From positions 1-5,969 of the forward strand of contig CAAGIP010000165.1 of assembly GCA_900769955.1 (NCBI GenBank): a stretch of DNA of 5,969 bases, read 5' to 3'. Position 1 is the first letter of the stretch; each line of letters starts with the position of its first letter. Under the pieces are notes generated by a model, which was not told the DNA's origin, did no database searches, and saw nothing but the letters and a program-made list of their open reading frames with translations. The position numbers and the translations under genes were made by a program. Of the stretch, positions 1 to 4,757 are shown piece by piece. This DNA is from Spirochaetia bacterium. GTDB taxonomy: Bacteria; Spirochaetota; Spirochaetia; Sphaerochaetales; Sphaerochaetaceae.

Positions 1-70
1 AAGACTTCTTATTATGTTCTGGATAAGCTTCGTGCCTGAACAGTATGATAAGAGAAAAAAAGACAGTAGA

Positions 71-89
71 AAAACAGAGAAGCTGTTTT
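71..89 (-). terminator. Weak possible terminator after the ABC operon
   Basis: A perfect 7-bp inverted repeat (AAAACAG, 5-base loop, CTGTTTT) begins 3 bases after the stop codon of the cyclotransferase-like gene on the minus strand. The 3' arm runs into five Ts, and a seven-T run follows about 9 bases later. The stem is AT-rich and would be weak. The repeat could also serve transcripts coming from the left on the plus strand, since its plus-strand 3' arm also ends in TTTT. Position supports a terminator; strength does not. Confidence 0.4.
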
Positions 90-92
90 GTC

Positions 93-506
93 TCAGTACT
101 GATTAAGCTTCTTTGCCGAAAACAAATAGGCTTCTCTGATGAATGTCGTGTCAAAACCAGCATCTTCATAGCCACTGATGCACATTTCAAGATAATCATC
201 ATCAGGAAGAGAGTAGGGCATGTGCTCATGCATCAGGTAGATGAAGCAGTCCGGAGAAATATATTCTTTGTAATATTCCTCCGGGTAGTTTTCCCAGGCA
301 TCAAGGGCTTTTTCATCGGCATCTGTAATCTTCCAGATACCGACGGGTACCGTGAAACCTTCAGCTTTTTCAAGCGTCAGGAACTTTCCCCTGAAGACAA
401 GTCTCCAGCCTGAAAGACCGGAGACTGTAACAAATTCGGCACTGGGGCAGAGCATGCGCATGTGTTCCCGGTTAAGGTTACTTCCGTATGCGGCCGTGTA
501 TCTCAC
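93..506 (-). CDS. Gamma-glutamylcyclotransferase-like (GGCT/AIG2-like) protein
   Basis: This 137-residue protein fits the small GGCT/AIG2-like fold. Members cleave gamma-glutamyl amines or peptides, releasing 5-oxoproline and a free amine or amino acid; it should be cytoplasmic because no signal or membrane segment is visible. The substrate-binding loop YGSN lies at residues 7-10, just after the first strand. The probable catalytic acid is Glu72 in the AWENYP stretch (70-75), matching the usual 'YEGYP' site. The C-terminal part (about 105-127, with GYEDAGFD) matches the conserved end of bacterial members. The start is GTG at 504-506. It overlaps the ATPase stop as GTGA (503-506), and no convincing Shine-Dalgarno site is seen, so translation is probably coupled to the ATPase. 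The family is secure; the true substrate is not, since many bacterial relatives have no assigned reaction. Its position as last gene of a polar amino-acid importer suggests a gamma-glutamyl substrate, which is inference. Confidence 0.85.
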   Translation of the reverse strand: MRYTAAYGSNLNREHMRMLCPSAEFVTVSGLSGWRLVFRGKFLTLEKAEGFTVPVGIWKITDADEKALDAWENYPEEYYKEYISPDCFIYLMHEHMPYSLPDDDYLEMCISGYEDAGFDTTFIREAYLFSAKKLNQY

Positions 507-1240
507 TTTGCTATCTTGCTGATGAAGGACTGGATTCTGGGATTGTCCTGCTTCGTGAAGAAGGTTTCGGGATCCTGATCGGCCAGGATGGAGCCTGACT
601 CCATGAAGACTATCCTGTCGGCAACCTCACGGGCAAAGCCCATTTCATGGGTGACGATCACCATCGTCATGCCTTCATCCGCCAGTTCCCTGATTACGGA
701 CAGGACCTCCCCGATCATCTCGGGGTCCAGTGCGCTGGTGGGTTCGTCAAAGAGAATGGCCTTGGGATGCATTGCAAGCGAGCGTGCGATCGCGACACGC
801 TGCTGCTGACCGCCGGAAAGCTGGGCGGGGACCTTCTTCGCCTGATCCTGCACACCGACCCTTCTGAGCAGCTCAAGGGCTTCCTCCCTGGCCTTTGCCT
901 TGGGTACCTTAAGCACGTCCACGGGTGCCAGTGTGACATTGTCCAGGATTGTCATATGGGGAAAGAGGTTGAAGGACTGGAATACCATGCCCACCTGACT
1001 GCGGAGCTGGGCAAGCTTCTTTCCCTCCTCTGGAATTTCATCACCGTCGATGAGAATGGTTCCGGAGTCGATGGACTCCAGTCTGTTGATGGTCCTGCAC
1101 AGTGTTGACTTACCTGAACCGGAAGGACCGATTATGGCAACAACCTCACCCTTCATGACAGAAAGGCTGACGTCCTTCAGGACGTGAAGCTCACCGAAGT
1201 GCTTGTTGATGTTCTTAAGTTCGATTACCGGTCTTTCCAT
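503..1240 (-). CDS. Polar amino-acid ABC transporter ATP-binding protein
   Basis: This 245-residue protein is the cytoplasmic ATPase that drives the importer encoded by the neighbouring genes; it is of the GlnQ/HisP/GluA type. All nucleotide-binding motifs are intact: Walker A GPSGSGKST (38-46), Q-loop Gln88 in MVFQSFNLFPH, signature LSGGQQQR (141-148), Walker B AILFDEP (161-167), D-loop SALD (169-172) and the switch His198 in VTHEMGFA. The length is typical of the class (about 240-250), and the 'FNLFPHMT' and 'VTHEMGFAREVADR' stretches are characteristic of polar amino-acid ATPases. The start ATG lies 1 base after the stop of the upstream permease gene and has a good Shine-Dalgarno (GAGGAG, 8-base spacing). 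The gene ends in a 4-base overlap with the cyclotransferase-like gene. The specific amino acid cannot be read from the ATPase. Confidence 0.96.
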   Translation of the reverse strand: MERPVIELKNINKHFGELHVLKDVSLSVMKGEVVAIIGPSGSGKSTLCRTINRLESIDSGTILIDGDEIPEEGKKLAQLRSQVGMVFQSFNLFPHMTILDNVTLAPVDVLKVPKAKAREEALELLRRVGVQDQAKKVPAQLSGGQQQRVAIARSLAMHPKAILFDEPTSALDPEMIGEVLSVIRELADEGMTMVIVTHEMGFAREVADRIVFMESGSILADQDPETFFTKQDNPRIQSFISKIAK

Positions 1241-1241
1241 T

Positions 1242-2045
1242 TTACTTTCTCCTCTGCTGCTTTGAGGCCAGCTTAACCGAAAGCCTGTTGAGCAGGTAGT
1301 TTATCAGTATGTAGATCACTGCCACCACAAGGTATACTGAGAGCAGTGCGTCATAGTTCGAGATGAGTACGCTTGCGTTCTGCATGAGGTCGTTGTAGCT
1401 GACGACATAGGCAAACGTCGTGTCCTTGAGGACGATTACTATTTCAGAGATCAGGGCCGGGATGACATAGCGGAATGCCTGCGGGAAAATGATCTTGATG
1501 AAGGTCCTGACATGTCCCATTCCCAGTGAGAGGGCCGCTTCCTTATGTCCTTTGGGTACGGAGTTGACGCCTCCCCTCAGTACCTCGGCAACCATGCCCG
1601 ACGCCGAGATGGCGACGGGAAGCGCGACCTTCCAGAAGGCTGAGAGCTTTATTCCGGTCTGCGGAACCACGAGGAAGAAGAAGTAGATGAAGAGAAGGGT
1701 GGGGACACCTCTGGTGAATTCCACAAGTGCGGTCGCGACCGCATTGAGGATCCTGCTGTGGGAGATGCGTCCTGCCATCATCAGGAAGCCCAGGCAGAAG
1801 GTTATGACCGCGGCCATGAGGGCGGCCTTCACCGTTCCGAGCAGACCTTCGAAGAAGAACTTCCAGGTGGTCATCCTGCCGAAGAATGACCAGTAGCGGG
1901 GTGCGAACTGACCTGAGACGTAGAACTGCCTTATCATCAGGACGATGAGCACGGCTATGAAAATGACGGAGAATACCGTCGCGATCCTTATGTTTCTCCT
2001 GGTTTTGGGACCGGGAGCTTCGTAGAGTGCTTCCTTCAGTGTCAT
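1242..2045 (-). CDS. Polar amino-acid ABC transporter permease (second subunit)
   Basis: This 267-residue inner-membrane protein is one of two permeases forming the channel of the importer. The usual permease core is preceded by a long basic N-terminus. Hydrophobic segments are visible at roughly 19-37, 65-90, 115-128, 138-155, 196-213 and 235-254. Family landmarks are TRGVPTLLF (111-119), which corresponds to the 'RGTPLL' motif, and the cytoplasmic EAA coupling loop at 168-190 (KEAALSLGM to FPQA) that docks on the ATPase. The segment 199-221, containing VLKDTTFAYV, matches the conserved 'LKDTSL' region. The ATG overlaps the stop of the other permease gene as ATGA (2042-2045), so translation is probably coupled. 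A GAGG lies 8 bases upstream. It resembles GlnP/GluD-type permeases; exact orthology is not claimed. Confidence 0.95.
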   Translation of the reverse strand: MTLKEALYEAPGPKTRRNIRIATVFSVIFIAVLIVLMIRQFYVSGQFAPRYWSFFGRMTTWKFFFEGLLGTVKAALMAAVITFCLGFLMMAGRISHSRILNAVATALVEFTRGVPTLLFIYFFFLVVPQTGIKLSAFWKVALPVAISASGMVAEVLRGGVNSVPKGHKEAALSLGMGHVRTFIKIIFPQAFRYVIPALISEIVIVLKDTTFAYVVSYNDLMQNASVLISNYDALLSVYLVVAVIYILINYLLNRLSVKLASKQQRRK

Positions 2046-2701
2046 CTCCTGATCCTCACTTTCTTATCGATTCTGCTTCCGATCTGTCCGATGACCACTG
2101 CCGTGAGGCAGTAGAAGACAGCGGATATGAAGAAGGCGGTGACACCGCCCGGTGCATGCGTGTTTATGTGTGATACCAGACCCGTCAGCTCATATGGGTT
2201 CATGGGAACCTGCGAAGCAAGGGCCGTGGTGAGCATCGTCGCAACGAGCAGGTTTGTAAGCTGAAGGACCGATGATCTCAGGGCCTGGGGAACCACTATC
2301 TTCCTTATAATCCTGAAGAAGGTCATGCCCAGGCTTCTTGCCGCCTCGATCTGTCCGACCGAAATCGTGTTCACACCGCTCATCAGGTACTCTGAGGCAA
2401 AGGCGGCTGGGATGAGCGTGGTGGCTATGAGGACACACGTCTTATATGAAAAGAGTATATTGAGGTAGGGGAGCGCATACACAAGGAGTATCAGGAGGGC
2501 AGCTCCAGGTATGTTGCGGAAGATCTGGATGTAAAAGTTTCCCAGTCCCGACAGAGGCTTTATAGGACACAGTCTCATGACCGTGACTATGATACCGAGT
2601 ATGAATGCTCCCGCAAAGGAGACTGCGGTCAGCTCCCAGGTGGTGAAGAGCGCCGTGATGTACTGGCCTCCCCAGTCCCTGAGCAGTTCTGTTATTCCCA
2701 T
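2042..2701 (-). CDS. Polar amino-acid ABC transporter permease (first subunit)
   Basis: This 219-residue inner-membrane permease pairs with the adjacent 267-residue one. Hydrophobic stretches are seen at about 19-43, 66-85, 88-106, 145-163 and 188-207, the usual five-segment layout of HisM/GlnP-type proteins. The sequence FRNIPGAALLILLVY (61-75) corresponds to the family 'R.tP' region. The EAA loop is clear at 117-140 (QIEAARSLGM to VVPQA). The C-terminus is strongly basic (KKVRIRR), consistent with a cytoplasmic tail. The ATG has a good Shine-Dalgarno (AGGGGAG, 7-base spacing). It is separated from the binding-protein gene by 57 bases that hold a hairpin, so its expression may differ from that of the binding protein. 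Confidence 0.95.
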   Translation of the reverse strand: MGITELLRDWGGQYITALFTTWELTAVSFAGAFILGIIVTVMRLCPIKPLSGLGNFYIQIFRNIPGAALLILLVYALPYLNILFSYKTCVLIATTLIPAAFASEYLMSGVNTISVGQIEAARSLGMTFFRIIRKIVVPQALRSSVLQLTNLLVATMLTTALASQVPMNPYELTGLVSHINTHAPGGVTAFFISAVFYCLTAVVIGQIGSRIDKKVRIRR

Positions 2702-2719
2702 GTGTAAGCTCCCCTAAGT

Positions 2720-2737
2720 GCTGAAGTGCCCTTCAGC
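2720..2737 (-). promoter_or_regulatory. Intercistronic hairpin between binding-protein and permease genes
   Basis: A perfect 7-bp stem (GCTGAAG / CTTCAGC) with a 4-base loop (GGCA on the coding strand) lies 21 bases after the binding-protein stop and 18 bases before the permease ATG. No T-run follows on the minus strand, so it is not a standard terminator. In other binding-protein operons such hairpins protect the upstream message from 3' decay, giving more binding protein than permease. That role is inferred from position here. Confidence 0.55.
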
Positions 2738-2758
2738 CCTTATAATGTAAATGAATGA

Positions 2759-3694
2759 TTATTCTGCGATGACGGGAAGGTTGGGAACCTCTTCGATTCC
2801 TGTCCTGTCTCCGAGTGTGATCTTCCAGAGAGAAGTCCATGTGCCGTTGTCGATGAGCTTCTGGAAGAATGTGTTGACGAATGCCACACCGTCGGAACCG
2901 AGGGGAAGGCCTGCGCCGTAGTTGTCTTCGGGTCCGAAGACATCACCTGCGACCTTGTAGACGCCGGGGTTCTTGACGATGGAGTTGAGCAGGAGTGTGT
3001 AGTCTGTCACATATGCATCGACTCTTCCCTGCTCGAGTGCGGCTCTTGCCTCCTGGTCGGTCTTGAACTCCTGGACAGTTGCCTTGGGAGCGTACTCAGC
3101 GAGAATGGAAGGACCTGTTGAACCGGCCTGGGTTGCAACGATCTTGCCTGCGAGGTCATCGATTCCGTTGATGGTCTTGTTTGCATACTTCACGAGGATT
3201 GCCTGCTTTGATGTGTAGTAGGGGCCTGCGAAGGAGATGAGCTCCTTTCTCTTGTCTGTGATGGAGTAGGTGGCGAAGACAACATCGACCTGATCACTCT
3301 GGAGTACTGACTCGCGTGTTGAGGAGTTGACCTGTGTGAGCTCATAAGCGGAGGAGTCGCCGAGGATGTATCCGGCAAGCAGCTGATAAAGACCTGCATC
3401 AAAACCGCGCAGTCCGTTGTCGGTCTCATCGAGCTGGCTGAAGAGGTATGAGGTTCTGGTTCCGCCGACTCTGAGGACACCTGCCTTCTTCACGGAGGAA
3501 GCCCATGCGCTTGCGGCGATTTCGGCATCGGTTGCCTTTATGCCTGATGAAACAAGTGCGTCGAAGGCTGCCTTGTCAAGGGCGCCTGTCACAACCGCAG
3601 GCTCTTCTGCCTGAGCCGTTTCTGCGGCACCTGCGGCGAATACACCGGTGAGCGCGAGTACTGCAACTAAAAGGATAGCGAGTAGTTTTTTCAT
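2759..3694 (-). CDS. Polar amino-acid ABC transporter substrate-binding protein
   Basis: This 311-residue periplasmic protein (bacterial solute-binding family 3) captures the amino acid and delivers it to the permeases. Residues 1 to about 24 form a classical export signal: a KK start, a Leu/Val/Ala core and an Ala-rich end (VFAAGAA). There is no lipobox Cys, so it is probably soluble rather than a lipoprotein. A helical, Ala-rich stretch (about 32-68) precedes the first strand VLRVGG (73-78). Landmarks are GFDAGLY (98-104), STRESVLQSDQVDVVFATYSITDKRKE split across 125-151, and FAGPYYTSKQAILV (155-168). The 'ATYSIT..R...FAGPYY' wording is closer to glutamate-type GluB proteins than to GlnH or HisJ, so glutamate or a related compound is the best guess. 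The ATG has a strong Shine-Dalgarno (AAAGGAGA, 6-base spacing). It is the first structural gene of the operon and sits behind a long leader. Confidence 0.95.
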   Translation of the reverse strand: MKKLLAILLVAVLALTGVFAAGAAETAQAEEPAVVTGALDKAAFDALVSSGIKATDAEIAASAWASSVKKAGVLRVGGTRTSYLFSQLDETDNGLRGFDAGLYQLLAGYILGDSSAYELTQVNSSTRESVLQSDQVDVVFATYSITDKRKELISFAGPYYTSKQAILVKYANKTINGIDDLAGKIVATQAGSTGPSILAEYAPKATVQEFKTDQEARAALEQGRVDAYVTDYTLLLNSIVKNPGVYKVAGDVFGPEDNYGAGLPLGSDGVAFVNTFFQKLIDNGTWTSLWKITLGDRTGIEEVPNLPVIAE

Positions 3695-3734
3695 TTTCTG
3701 TCTCCTTTGAAATATTTTGGATACGATATATACA

Positions 3735-3752
3735 GCCAGTCATAAAGCTGGC
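3735..3752 (-). repeat. Small inverted repeat in the operon 5' leader
   Basis: GCCAG and CTGGC form a 5-bp stem with an 8-base loop, about 40 bases before the binding-protein ATG. The stem is short and has no T-run. The 8-mer CCAGCTTT inside this region also occurs once more about 36 bases upstream on the coding strand. It may be part of leader RNA structure, but it could be chance. Confidence 0.25.
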
Positions 3753-3798
3753 CCCATTGCCTGAAAAAGAGTGTTCTGTTAAAAGCTGGAATTAATAA

Positions 3799-3852
3799 CT
3801 AGTGCCCCAAAGGGCATGGTTTGGAGGAGCATGCATTATTGACTATTAACAT
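3799..3852 (-). CDS. Possible 17-residue leader peptide upstream of the ABC operon
   Basis: On the minus strand an ATG with an excellent Shine-Dalgarno (AAGGAGG, 8-base spacing) opens a 17-codon frame, MLIVNNACSSKPCPLGH, ending at TAG. It lies 104 bases upstream of the binding-protein ATG in an otherwise AT-rich, gene-free leader. Its Shine-Dalgarno is as strong as any in the window, which is the main reason to take it seriously. A 5-bp hairpin (TGCCC/GGGCA, 3803-3816) overlaps the last codons. The sequence TCCTCC within the frame (3823-3828) is complementary to its own GGAGGA (3860-3865). It contains two Cys, two Pro and two Asn codons but no run of one amino acid, so classical attenuation by one charged tRNA is not obvious. 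I know of no family for it. A chance ORF is possible. Confidence 0.4.
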   Translation of the reverse strand: MLIVNNACSSKPCPLGH

Positions 3853-3865
3853 GACGGAATCCTCC

Positions 3866-3889
3866 TTAAATAACAGAGATGTTATCTAA
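3866..3889. promoter_or_regulatory. 24-bp near-perfect palindrome, candidate operator or 5' hairpin
   Basis: Two 10-base arms match at 9 of 10 positions around a 4-base centre. On the minus strand the arms are TTAGATAACA and TGTTATTTAA, with TCTC between them. The single mismatch becomes a G-U pair in RNA, so it could also fold as a 10-bp hairpin. It touches the Shine-Dalgarno of the possible leader peptide on one side and overlaps the best candidate -10 of the operon on the other. That is where a repressor site or a translational control hairpin would be expected. No regulator can be named. Confidence 0.5.
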
Positions 3890-3915
3890 ATATCACATTG
3901 TAAAAATATATGCAA
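3887..3915 (-). promoter_or_regulatory. Possible promoter of the amino-acid ABC operon
   Basis: On the minus strand TTGCAT (3915-3910) could act as -35. Downstream is an extended -10 of the form TGTGATATT (GATATT at 3894-3889, four of six matches, 15-base spacing). A poorer hexamer TATTTA sits at 17-base spacing. Transcription would begin near 3880, inside the palindrome, giving a 5' leader of about 185-190 bases. The elements are imperfect, but this AT-rich stretch is the only plausible promoter region for the operon. Confidence 0.3.
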
Positions 3916-3939
3916 TAGTATTTTGGATATTCCTACTGA

Positions 3940-4193
3940 ATCAGTTGGTATATCAATCAATTCGTTATGTCCTTAAGAGATCTGAACTCCGTCGGACTGA
4001 TTCCGGACCTTATCCGGAATGGAGTATTCCTTAATCCGTATGGTCTAAAAAATGCCCATGTCGATAATAAAAAACTGATATTAAATCCTGCCTGGGACGA
4101 TGCTACGATAAAACAATAACTCCTGCTGATGAACGGAATGGATTCATGGCGTTCATTGGAGATGGAATCCCTGAATGGGAGGCTTACTGGTGA
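3940..4193 (+). pseudogene. 3' remnant of an unrecognised gene, broken by one frameshift
   Basis: One frame is open from 3940 to a TAA at 4117-4119. From the ATG at 3967 it encodes 50 residues, beginning MSLRDLNSVGLIPDLI and ending NPAWDDATIKQ. A second frame then reads TPADERNGFMAFIGDG and on to IPEWEAYW, ending at TGA 4191-4193. Adding one A to the AAAA run at 4110-4113 joins the two into a continuous reading of about 84 residues (...DDATIKTITPADERNG...). The TGA overlaps the ATG of the DUF2264-like gene (TGATG), the usual sign of two co-translated genes. This supports the second frame being a true gene end. The 5' part of the gene is missing, and upstream DNA turns AT-rich at once. I do not recognise the family. 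A sequencing error in the A-run would explain the shift but not the missing 5' part. Confidence 0.5.
4000..4020. repeat. Perfect 8-bp inverted repeat inside the gene remnant
   Basis: ATTCCGGA (4000-4007) and TCCGGAAT (4013-4020) are perfect inverted copies around CCTTA. An additional ATTCC (4026-4030) can pair alternatively with GGAAT (4016-4020). No T-run follows on either strand. It lies inside the open remnant frame, so codon content may explain it. Confidence 0.35.
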
Positions 4194-4654
4194 TGAAAAA
4201 CAGACAGGACTGCAGGCACCTCCTGCTGGATATAATCAACCCGCTTAAGGGACTGTACAGTGAGGGAAGGGCAAGACTCCGCCTTGACGGCGGAGGCGCC
4301 GCCTATGACCGGGACACGATCGAGCTGGAGGCATTCGCCCGTCCGCTCTGGGGACTTGTGCCCTTCTGGGCAGGAGGTGGCCGTGATACCCTTCGCGGAA
4401 TATGGGATAAAGCCGGGACACACCGTGATCTAGACCGAATTCGAGGGGCTGAGGAATGCCCATATATTAATACGGAGGACAGGTGTTACTTGCGGTGGTA
4501 CCTGCTTCCGGTACTGACCGGGCAGGGAAGGCAGTCAATTAAGATGTTGAAGCAGTCGGTGCCTGATATGCCAGTCTGCCAGGAGTCTGTTTCCCTCAGG
4601 GCCTATCAGAAGAACGGAGACGGAGTGTTCACTTCACCAGTATCCTTCAGATGA
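4193..4654 (+). pseudogene. Truncated DUF2264-family protein
   Basis: Residues about 14-63 match the start of the DUF2264 family: INPLKGLYSEGRARLRLDGGGAAYD, split across 15-39, then ELEAFARPLWGLVPFWAGGG (44-63), which is the family hallmark ('LEGFARPLWGLAP..AGG'). Family members are usually several hundred residues long and often sit near carbohydrate-degradation genes; their reaction is not established. Here the frame ends after 153 residues. The expected continuation (a WG..DQR.VEMA region) is not found in this frame or the two other plus frames. The tail from about residue 65 is unrecognised and Arg/Gly-rich, as in non-coding sequence. An internal deletion or rearrangement near 4385-4440 is likely. 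The ATG at 4193 is preferred over 4175 because of the TGATG overlap and GGGAGG 10 bases upstream; GTG at 4190 is possible. A short functional protein is unlikely. Confidence 0.7.
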
Positions 4655-4661
4655 CCTCTTA

Positions 4662-4687
4662 GGTAACTTTGGGAAGGTTGTCTTTTT
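4662..4687 (+). terminator. Intrinsic terminator after the DUF2264 remnant
   Basis: GGTAACTTT (4662-4670) pairs fully with AAGGTTGTC (4674-4682) if three G-U pairs are allowed, with a GGG loop, and is followed directly by TTTTT (4683-4687). It begins 8 bases after the remnant's TGA. Its survival suggests that the true 3' end of the decayed unit is still present, and it would shield parE from read-through. Confidence 0.55.
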
Positions 4688-4721
4688 CTGACCCGACGGG
4701 GGATGTGCCGGATGCTTGTGT

Positions 4722-4750
4722 TTGCATTTTTGCGACATTTAAACGATAAT
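4722..4750 (+). promoter_or_regulatory. Candidate parE promoter giving a leaderless message
   Basis: TTGCAT (4722-4727, four of six matches to TTGACA) and GATAAT (4745-4750, five of six to TATAAT) are separated by exactly 17 bases. The predicted transcription start is about 4757-4758, coinciding with the parE ATG at 4758. It is the best sigma-70-type match seen in the non-coding parts of the window. Confidence 0.5.
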
Positions 4751-4757
4751 GTGTCAT

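Larger units (their letters stand above)
3695..3939 (-). other. AT-rich operon leader and intergenic region
   Basis: This stretch between the divergent binding-protein gene and the plus-strand remnants is clearly AT-richer than its surroundings and holds no protein gene beyond the possible 17-codon leader. It contains the binding-protein Shine-Dalgarno (3701-3708), small hairpins at 3735-3752 and 3803-3816, the palindrome at 3866-3889 and the candidate promoter. No riboswitch class could be recognised by eye. Confidence 0.6.

Noticed and set aside
1..106. Two plus-strand frames open at the left edge, one ending at TGA 37-39 (KTSYYVLDKLRA) and one at TAA 104-106.
   Set aside because: Either could be the end of a convergent gene, but 12-34 codons without a family match cannot decide it. 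The longer one overlaps the cyclotransferase stop.
45..413. 122-codon plus-strand frame opposite the cyclotransferase-like gene.
   Set aside because: The minus-strand frame has the YGSN and catalytic Glu motifs and operon coupling; this one is antisense noise.
647..1108. 153-codon plus-strand frame opposite the ATPase gene.
   Set aside because: It is a shadow of a fully motif-supported ATPase gene; the protein has no recognisable domain and there is no Shine-Dalgarno.
3721..3735. TATATA close upstream of the binding-protein gene as a second -10 box.
   Set aside because: The sequence 17 bases upstream is GC-rich and does not resemble a -35 element.
3760..3803. T-run (CTCTTTTTC) in the operon leader as part of an attenuator terminator.
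   Set aside because: No stable hairpin directly precedes the T-run, so a classical attenuator is not supported.
4427..4443. TCTAGA and GAATTC six-cutter sites close together, reminiscent of a cloning linker.
   Set aside because: Two six-base sites can occur by chance and no vector-like sequence surrounds them; they lie near the suspected rearrangement but prove nothing.
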